Shown here: piece after piece, positions 57,416 through 64,000 of the stretch
How positions within the stretch are numbered: the stretch's first letter is position 1
Layout of the letters: every line of letters starts with the position of its first letter
Origin: Linyphia triangularis
Lineage: Eukaryota > Arthropoda > Arachnida > Araneae > Linyphiidae
Length of the DNA stretch: 64,000 nucleotides
Direction of reading: 5' to 3'
Assembly: GCA_963978545.1 (NCBI GenBank)
Contig: OZ021727.1
Span: 47,281,385 to 47,345,384 of the forward strand
Program-made: the position numbers and the translations under genes
The notes under the pieces: generated by a model
Told to the model about the DNA's origin: nothing
The model's database searches: none
Seen by the model: only the letters and a program-made list of their open reading frames with translations

Positions 57416-58355
57416 ACATTACTACTTTTATTTTTAAATCCTTTATATTAACATAGATTTTGTTTGTATAAAGGCTACGGGGCAAATTTGCGAAGGCCTA
57501 ATTAACCCATTTGCTGTTATCCAGTCGTGTTGAAATTTGGCAGATAGATTCGATATTGATGGCGATGGATTCTATAAAATTTCGAGAGTTGTCACTGTCA
57601 CTAAAAGGTCGCTTTTACTTACGCTTCTATATTCAGGTTACTGATAAACCAACTTGTCGTCATCCAATCGCGCTGAAATTTGATGAATAGAATCGTTATC
57701 GATAAGAACATAGCTTCATCACAGTTGCATCATACCATATATTGGGGACTGTCACTGTCATTAAAAGGTCAGTTGTATACACGCTTCTATCTTAAGGATA
57801 CTAACAAACCAACTTAACGTCATTCAATCGAGCTGAAGCTTGATAGATATAATCATAATCCATAACAATGCATTATATAAATTTTTTGTAGCTGTCGCTG
57901 TCACTAAAATGCCACTGATCATAAAACATAAAAATTTATTCCCTTGTATAAACTTTTTCTTTTTTAATTAACTTTGTATAATTGTATTTTCTGTTCATTT
58001 AAGCCAAACCTGATTTTTTATTCTCTTTCCTGAGGCCATCTATTCATATTTACACAGTTATGCTACGAGTTTCCTCATAGCTGTACAAATATGGCAAATA
58101 ATGAAGGGACGAGATAATTCGTAGTATGCGTCCTGGGCAAGTAAACAACCTACGAGATATCTTGTGGCAGTCAATGGGTTAATAAAGTTTTGGGGAAAAA
58201 AAGTTAGTATCTAGTTCAGAACGTATCTTTTGTTTTTAGTAGTCAAGCACAGTGAAAACTTGATCTGATCTCAAGAAGTTGCGATTGCACATAAAAATTA
58301 GCAATGCTTACGAAGGATTTATTTTAAAAACTTTGTTTTTATGAGTTATATTATT
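57416..58355 (+). repeat. Leader plus tandem-unit element, locus F
   Basis: AAATCCTTTATATTAACATA leader (57435-57454), three units with CCA(G/A)TCG-G-TGAAATTTG, CGAT-GCG or -ACAATGCATT and CACTGTCACTAAAA segments. The tail contains GATCTGATCTCAAGAAG, CACATAAAAATTAGCAATGC and AAAAACTTTGTTTTTATGAG, shared with locus C. Confidence 0.75.
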
Positions 58356-59680
58356 TTGAAACTATAAGAAAAATTTTGTTCCAAAATTACGAATTTTTAA
58401 AACACAAATTAAAAACACAATCTAACACATAATTTTTTTCAATGCATCGAAATTTATTATATCCTTCAAGTAGAGTCTCAATTGTTTGCTAATAATAAAA
58501 CTTTAATTTTTATAAAAAAAATAATGAAAACGTTTTTATATGTTTTTATCAGAAATGAATGAAAATGTATAAATTAAATTTCTTGTATTTTATTTCTGTA
58601 CTGTGTTTTTTGTGACAATACTTTTTCTCCTTCGATACACAAAAATAATTATTTAATGATATACCAATTTAAAGGCTAAGATCTGTGCTTCTGACTAAAT
58701 ATTTATTTACAATGGCCCATTCTGTTATTTCATTGAAAAATGAATCGTGTCCAAAAATTAAAGAAAGTTCTGATAGTTTACAGTAGATGTGAACGCTATA
58801 AAAAATTAAATTATAATTTAAGTATGTAGACAAAAACCTAAGGAAAATTATATTTCCAATAATAGCGAATAATATATTACCCTGTAAAACTTTCAAAAAA
58901 GTAATTGCACTAAGCCATTTCAAGCTGTGCCCGGAGTCAGTAGCTAAGTTTTATTTAGCATTCAAATGTGACGAAAATGGAATAAAATATATTTTTATAT
59001 AAACTGATGAAACGCGTTCATTTATTTTTAGAAAGAAGCTTTTTATTGAGTTATTCTTATATTTGAACATTTTAATAAAGGTAACTGTATTTTACTATTC
59101 CCAACTATTATAATTACATAATTATTAATATCATTTAAAAGTCAGTCTTTTTCTTGCAATAAATATTGCAATTAAAAAAAAAATCGGAACTTAAAAGTAA
59201 TCAATGCTGACCTTTCCTATTTTACGTGTTAAATAATTGCTTTTCGTATACAACGCAGAATTGCCTGTTATGCCTGTCATTTCTGGCAGCTTAAACCTGG
59301 GTTTGAGCTTTAAATTATAACTGTTTCGGATTTAATTGGACAAATCCGTTATTTAAAACAATTGACTGATACTGATACTCTGAAATGTTAGCTAAAGTAT
59401 TGATTAATTAAGGACTAAATATGTGTCACGACGAACAAATACCTTTTGGGTTTATCAAACAAGATTGTAATTAGGTCAGTACGTGTCACATTTGCACACG
59501 TAACTTGGTACTTTATTTGCTTTAGGAATGTTATTTGTCAACCATATGGACATATGGAGAGATAATAGTTTTTGTTAAAAATAATTGTTACAATTATTTG
59601 GTAATCTTAAGAAAATTATTTTATTTTTTATTTGAATAAACCCAAATGCTTTAGAAATTTGATAGTAGTTAGAAAATAGG
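58356..59680. other. Intergenic, no gene seen
   Basis: AT-rich, no feature supported. Confidence 0.4.
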
Positions 59681-59684
59681 GCTC

Positions 59685-59806
59685 CGGGGCCATGGCGGGA
59701 TGGTATGGTATGGGGGCGTGACCGGAAGGGGGCGTGACCGAATATGACGTCACTATAAGTGACACCACAGGATATGCCGTCACCGGAAGTCACGTGACCG
59801 GAAGTG
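59685..59806. repeat. GTGACCGGAAG-rich block with CRE and E-box palindromes
   Basis: GGCGTGACCG occurs twice (about 59715 and 59731), TGACGTCA at 59745-59752, CCGTCACCGGAAGT at about 59778 and TCACGTGACCGGAAGTG at about 59790. It is a sharp change from the AT-rich left flank and is the left edge of the composite 59.7-63.3-kb region. Confidence 0.7.
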
Positions 59807-60270
59807 GAGTTGAGTTGTTCCCCTCCTGCTGTTGTTTTAGTTTCATTATAAGCTGTTTGTGTATGACGTCACAGTAGGTATGACGTCATAATGTGTTTTA
59901 TATTAAAGTTTTGAGTGGTGGCAACACTTTTTTTTTTAGTTTCGGTTTATCTAGCAGACGGAGTTGAGTTGTTCTAGGACTGCTTCTTAGCGAATAAGTT
60001 AGAATGATAGGCTTTTATTGCGTGACGTCACAGTAGATATGACGTCATAATTTGTTTTATATCAAAGTTTTGAGCGGTGGCAACACTTTTTAGTTTCGAT
60101 TTACATTTAAGATGGAGCTGAGTTGTTCTAGGGCTGCTTCTAAACGAATAAGGTAGAGTGATAGGTATTTTTACTAATGACGTCACAGTGGGTATGACGT
60201 CATTCTATGTTAAGATTTACGTTTTAAGTGGTGATAACATTGGATATATACCAAATTTAGTTTTCAGGTG
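59807..60270. repeat. Three 154-bp tandem repeats, each with paired TGACGTCA palindromes
   Basis: Units start with GAG(T/C)TGAGTTGTTC at 59807, 59961 and 60115, an exact 154-bp period. Each has two TGACGTCA sites whose starts are exactly 17 bp apart (59864/59881, 60023/60040, 60178/60195), separated by CAGT(A/G)G(G/A)TA. An AAGTTTTGAG(T/C)GGTGGCAACACTTTT segment follows in units 1 and 2. TGACGTCA is the CREB/ATF consensus. No ORF is present. Confidence 0.88.
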
Positions 60271-60686
60271 TTGGCAACGAGTTCTGATCGGTTAGCTAAA
60301 TGCTCACTTGTGACTGATAAGTTTTAAACATGTGACCAAAAGTTAACTCCTGATTGACTGTTTGGTTTTCTAGCGAGTTACTTACATATCCTTTAGCCAA
60401 GTTAAAATACCTGCAACAAAGTTACACAAAAAAAAAATGTTAAATTTGAAAAGTTAATAAAAGGAAGGCCATTTGCTAAGGGTCTAAAGAACCCTAACCC
60501 CGAGCTACACGTGACATTTCAATATTTTACCAAACAATTGTCAAAATATCGACTATCGGACGTTGCCTTCATGGTAACTCATCTACCCACCCCCCCTTCC
60601 CTAACTAATTTTGAATAAGCTAAGACTAGAATTACAATTAATAAATTTTGAAAAATTAATTTTTAAGGTGAGGACCCACCTCCACC

Positions 60687-60718
60687 GCGATACCTCTTTT
60701 AGGAAGAATTGGTATCGC
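60687..60718. repeat. Small hairpin GCGATACC / GGTATCGC
   Basis: Eight-bp perfect stem around a 16-nt loop, inside a GGTGAGG...CCTCAC context. The role is unknown. Confidence 0.55.
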
Positions 60719-61075
60719 CTCACTCCACCCTATCAACAAAAAAACAAAAAAAAAAACAAAAAAAAAACCAACTTATTTCAAAGAACGTATATTTCCTTGA
60801 AATATGAGGTCACTAACCAACCATCCAATAATATCTTTTAAGAAGACATCATTACCTTAAATCCTAAACAATTTTAAATTTTAAAAAATCTGAAAAGAAG
60901 ACTTGTGAGAACGTATATTTCTCTCATGAATTAAATTTGATGATCACATACAAAATCCTGAAAAAAAAATTAACGTTAAATAAGTTTTTAAAAATTTAGT
61001 TAAAGTAATATTTTAGTTAAATTAAGGCTTAAAGAGATAAAAAAATAAAAAAAATTTAAGGATTAAATGAATGAT

Positions 61076-61231
61076 TTAAGGAATTTTGAAGTGACCATAG
61101 GCATAGCTGGTTATGCCATCTTCCAGCAGATACCGCTTGTCGTCATAGGCCGACAAGGCTCTCTTGGTTTGTTGGAGTGAGAAGATGTTTAAAAATTCAC
61201 TTACCGAATAATCGAAACGAAATCTGCGAAG
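61076..61231 (-). pseudogene. C-terminal ORF remnant with AYDDKRYLLEDG...YAYGH motif
   Basis: An open frame of 51 codons ends at TAA 61078-61076. Its conserved-looking core is QTKRALSAYDDKRYLLEDG followed by ITSYAYGHFKIP at the terminus. I have the impression that (F/Y)DDKRY-x-DG-x-T-x-AYGH C-termini occur in uncharacterised ORFs of arthropod mobile elements, but I cannot name the family with certainty. There is no Met. The frame opens right after a TAG that is part of a good acceptor-like TTATTTTAG. It looks like the last exon of a gene whose body was deleted. Confidence 0.5.
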
Positions 61232-61329
61232 CTAAAATAACTGTGAATAACTACACAAGTACGAACAAAATCGCGATGAGAAAAAAAAACACGAAGTATT
61301 AAACACGTCTTTCACTCAGGTATCTAAGT

Positions 61330-61480
61330 AGAAATGGCGAGACGGCAATCGGTAGCGTCTATATATGAGGGGTGATCACGTGACTTCACCGACCAATCAG
61401 GTTTCACGGTAGAGGGTGCTACTGACTATCGACCCGTCAGAAGGGAGGGGAGCGAGACTAGGGATGTTTCAACACGCTTC
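61330..61480 (-). promoter_or_regulatory. Promoter-like block upstream of the ORF remnant (CCAAT, E-box, TATA)
   Basis: Read on the minus strand: GATTGG (inverted CCAAT) near 61402, the palindrome TCACGTGA near 61377-61384 and a TATATA at 61365-61360, in a less AT-rich stretch. A start about 25-30 bp past the TATA would transcribe towards the 61076-61231 frame. A similar CCAAT block recurs at 63.05-63.12 kb. Confidence 0.45.
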
Positions 61481-61487
61481 AACGCGT

Positions 61488-61570
61488 TTGCGAGTTGAGT
61501 TGCTGTGTAACGATCTTGCTTGAAACAGTTAAAGTGATAGATAATTTGTTCGTGACGTCATAGTGTAGCG
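61488..61570. repeat. Fourth, diverged copy of the 154-bp unit
   Basis: GCGAGTTGAGTTG, GTTAAAGTGATAG and GTGACGTCATAGT follow in the same order and at similar distances as in the 59.8-60.2-kb units (TGACGTCA at 61553-61560). It lies about 1.4 kb from the main array. Confidence 0.65.
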
Positions 61571-61699
61571 AATGGGTTTTTAGCGTAGACAGTTGTTGCA
61601 ATTGGAGTAATTATGAAATTTATTAAATATAAAGATAATATTTAGTAATAATTATCAGATTTTGTTATTATTATTATAAAAAATAAACTTATAAAAAAA

Positions 61700-63045
61700 G
61701 TGAACGTGAAAATTTACTTTACGAATAAAAATCATGTCTTTAAAATGTGTACGAATATCACTAAATAAGAGAAAAAAGTAACATACTTAAACTCTTTAAA
61801 ATAAATAACTTTAACATTAACGTAAAAAAATTTACTTTTCACATAAAAATCACTTTAAAATGAGTAAAAATATCGCTAAATAAGAGAAAAAAAGTAACTT
61901 ACTTAAAATTTCTAAGATAAATATTTAACCTTTACTCGAAAATTCCCTTCATGTATAAAAATCACGACTTTAAAATATAACATGCAAGAGAAAAGTAACG
62001 TACTTAAACTTTCTACGACAAATAACTTTAACATTAACGTAAAATTTTACTTTACACATAAAAATCCCGATATTAAAATATGTAGAAATATCGCTAAATA
62101 ATAGAAAAAAAAGTAACACACTTAAACATTGTACGACAAATAACTTTGACATTAACGTAAAAAATGTTCTTCACATATAAAAATCACGACTTTAAATTTG
62201 AAATGCAGGATGAAAGTATAACATACCTATAATTTCTACGACAAAGAATTCAAACATTTCCGTTCATGTCTTTAAAATGTATAATGACAACTCTAACTTT
62301 TAGAAAAAAGAAACACTAAAAATTTACAAGGCAAAGAATTTAAAATTGAACGTTAAAATTAACTTTACATGTACTATCATACTCTTATATCAACGATAAA
62401 TAAGATAAAAAAAGAAACTCTAAAAATTTATAAGGCAAAGAATTCAAATAATACGCGAAAATTTACCTCACATATAAAAATTATGTCTTTCAAATGTGTA
62501 AGAATAACGCTAAATTAGAGAAAAAGAAATATTAAAAATTTATAAGGTAAGGAATTGAAACAATACGCGAAAATTTATTTCACACATAACATTTTTATCT
62601 TTAAAATGTGTAAGAATAATGCTAAATTAGAGAAGAAAAAAAAAATAACATACTTAAACTTTCTTCGACAACAATTTAAATAATACGCGAAAATTTCATA
62701 CACAATTATTTTCTTAGGTTAATGTTAAATAATGGGAAATTTAACAGAATAAAAATTTCAAAGATAAAGAATTTTAACCTTTACACGAAAATTTACTTCA
62801 CGTTTTTAAACTTTAACATGACAATTTACTTCTCATATACAATTAAACTCTTAGGTTAATGTTAAATAAAAGAAAAAGTAACATACTCAAAAATTCCTAA
62901 GATAAGCATAACGTAAAATTTTCATATCATGTGTTTAAAATGTAACATATAAGAGAAAAAAATAACATACTTGAACTTTCTATAGCAAAGAATTTAAGCG
63001 TTAGCGTAAAAATTTACTTTACATATAAAATTCACGTCTTTAAAC
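61700..63045. repeat. Degenerate tandem array, about 12 units of 90-125 bp
   Basis: Units share, in order, AAAATTTACTT, CACATAAAAATCAC, CTTTAAAATGTGTA, ATCGCTAAATAAGAGAAAAA, GTAACATACTTAAACTTTC, (T/A)CGACAAATAA or AAGGCAAAGAATT, and a closing (A/T)A(C/T)GCGAAAA or TTAACGTAAAA. Starts fall at roughly 61708, 61826, 61939, 62041, 62159, 62265, 62355, 62457, 62568, 62685, 62784, 62911 and 63006. Units differ by substitutions and indels, so the array is old. It is extremely A-rich on the plus strand. Confidence 0.82.
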
Positions 63046-63128
63046 GGGATGATAAGCATGTGACGGTAATTAGCCAATCAGGTTAGCGGTAGGTGATACG
63101 TCACTTGCCGGCATTTTTAGACCGGAGG
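63046..63128 (+). promoter_or_regulatory. CCAAT/CRE promoter-like block, second copy
   Basis: GCATGTGACGG, AGCCAATCAGGTTAGCGGTAGG and GATACGTCAC resemble the order at 61.37-61.42 kb (TCACGTGAC, GACCAATCAGGTTTCACGGTAGAG). Less AT-rich than the adjacent array, and directly upstream of the plus-strand ORF at 63129. Confidence 0.45.
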
Positions 63129-63302
63129 ATGAGTCACGCTAAAACTTGTTCAAACAGGTCGGGAGATTTGTACAGCAAGAACAACAGCCTCGACGCGCAA
63201 GCAGCGGGTGATGCTGCGGTGTGTCAGCAGGTCTTCGAGATTATCGTTTTCCTACTTTTCCTTTTTCATAATGAAATGTTTGTGAAAACTTGGAATGAAT
63301 GA
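63129..63302 (+). CDS. Unrecognised 57-codon ORF, possible first exon
   Basis: ATG at 63129 starts MSHAKTCSNRSGDLYSKNNS, then LDAQAAGDAAVCQQ, in CpG-rich sequence. From about codon 36 the frame becomes AT-rich and hydrophobic (IIVFLLFLF) before TGA. The change suggests either a first exon ending near codon 34-36, although the only GT there (CAG|GTCTTC) is a poor donor, or a small ORF read into flanking DNA. Function unknown. Confidence 0.3.
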   Translation: MSHAKTCSNRSGDLYSKNNSLDAQAAGDAAVCQQVFEIIVFLLFLFHNEMFVKTWNE

Positions 63303-64000
63303 AGTGGATTTCAAAGACACATTAGTAAGTGAAGGTAGAATTCGCATGGACTTTCTTCCAAAAAGTATGATTCACTTGGAGAATTTAAGATCATTTCTAC
63401 TTGAAAATTTTTCTATTGTCTAAAACATTGAATATTGTTCAAACTCAGTGAGATTATATGCTACAATACGGGTAAAACTTAACAAAATTGTTACATAGAA
63501 GAAAAATAGTAAGAGATTTAAAATAAATACTAGTTATAGATACTTCAAGGAAAAAAATTCACCTCTACTTTTCAATCGGAAAATCAATGCAAGTTGGAAA
63601 TTTATGTTACTTCAAGAAAGACTTAGACAATTTACTTTGTAATAATATACGTTAAGGTGTCGTATTAACTCGTGCAATACATGCTGACTAAGGTTTATTT
63701 TACTTATCTAAGAAAGGTGAATTGGGGGAAAATATTAAATAAATTGTAGATATTAAATACATTGTAGATATGCATTTAAGTTTTGAAATTCACCTGCAAG
63801 ACTTTTAAAACATCTTAAGATAAATTGAAAGAAACTTGCGAATTATATGTAAACTATATAACTTTTTATACTCTGAAAGGAAATCATAAGTAATTTAGTT
63901 AACTTTTTTCATGGTAACACTCATATTCAACGACATGTTTTTTAAAATTTAACCTTCTTTACATGATAATAGTTATAAATTTTTTCAATCTCAGATGCGA
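63303..64000. other. Right edge, no gene seen
   Basis: AT-rich. No supported feature up to the window end. Confidence 0.4.

Noticed and set aside
61700..63045. CRISPR array
   Set aside because: Regular repeats exist, but units are 90-125 bp, degenerate throughout and without repeat/spacer structure, in an evidently eukaryotic genome. It is a diverged tandem repeat.

Overview
The window is a piece of a strongly AT-rich eukaryotic nuclear genome. It has kilobase-scale introns, GT-AG splice sites, many DNA transposons and MITEs, tRNA-derived SINEs and long homopolymer runs. The transposon mix (mariner, hAT, piggyBac-like and TTAA-flanked elements) and the gene structure fit an arthropod. A chelicerate such as a spider is my best guess, but nothing in the window proves it.

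The one gene I can reconstruct fully is on the minus strand, from 39585 (ATG) to 19721 (stop). Eight coding exons join in frame to a 643-residue protein of the FASTK family (mitochondrial RNA-binding proteins). It has an Arg-rich presequence-like N-terminus, a long helical middle and a C-terminal RAP domain. Its seven introns hold most of the local mobile DNA. Intron 2 carries a nest of transposons: a hAT element in a mariner in a piggyBac-like relic, which also received a long-TIR element. Intron 3 carries a 2.8-kb TIR element filled with an unusual degenerate repeat array. Intron 5 carries a 300-bp symmetric palindrome.

Three other places look like starts of genes that leave the window or cannot be followed. 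At the left edge (208-386, minus) a CpG-richer first exon with a good donor lies next to two CRE-like sites. At 45.4-45.6 kb a CCAAT/X-box promoter precedes a short coiled-coil-like N-terminus on the plus strand, possibly a cilium/axoneme gene. At 63.13 kb there is a GC-richer 57-codon ORF behind a CCAAT/CRE-like promoter.

The rest is repeats. From the left there is a piggyBac-type MITE (5.19-5.53 kb), a hAT-like element with a long TA tract (7.54-8.37 kb), a Tc1/mariner pseudogene (9.55-10.64 kb), a GGATCC-type TIR element (11.16-12.77 kb), a LINE 3' remnant (about 16.9-17.1 kb) and a TTAA-flanked 1-kb element (18.2-19.26 kb). To the right of the FASTK gene there are MITEs, a young SINE with a 12-bp target-site duplication, and a dispersed family of units of about 125-160 bp. 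That family forms small tandem arrays with a shared leader and tail at six loci.

The most unusual region is 59.7-63.3 kb. Three exact-period 154-bp repeats each carry two TGACGTCA palindromes 17 bp apart. A fourth degenerate unit lies 1.4 kb away. Between them is a promoter-like block and a 51-codon C-terminal ORF remnant. Beyond them a degenerate array of about 12 copies of a 90-125-bp repeat is bracketed by two copies of a CCAAT-box promoter-like sequence. I read this as an uncharacterised composite or internally deleted mobile element.
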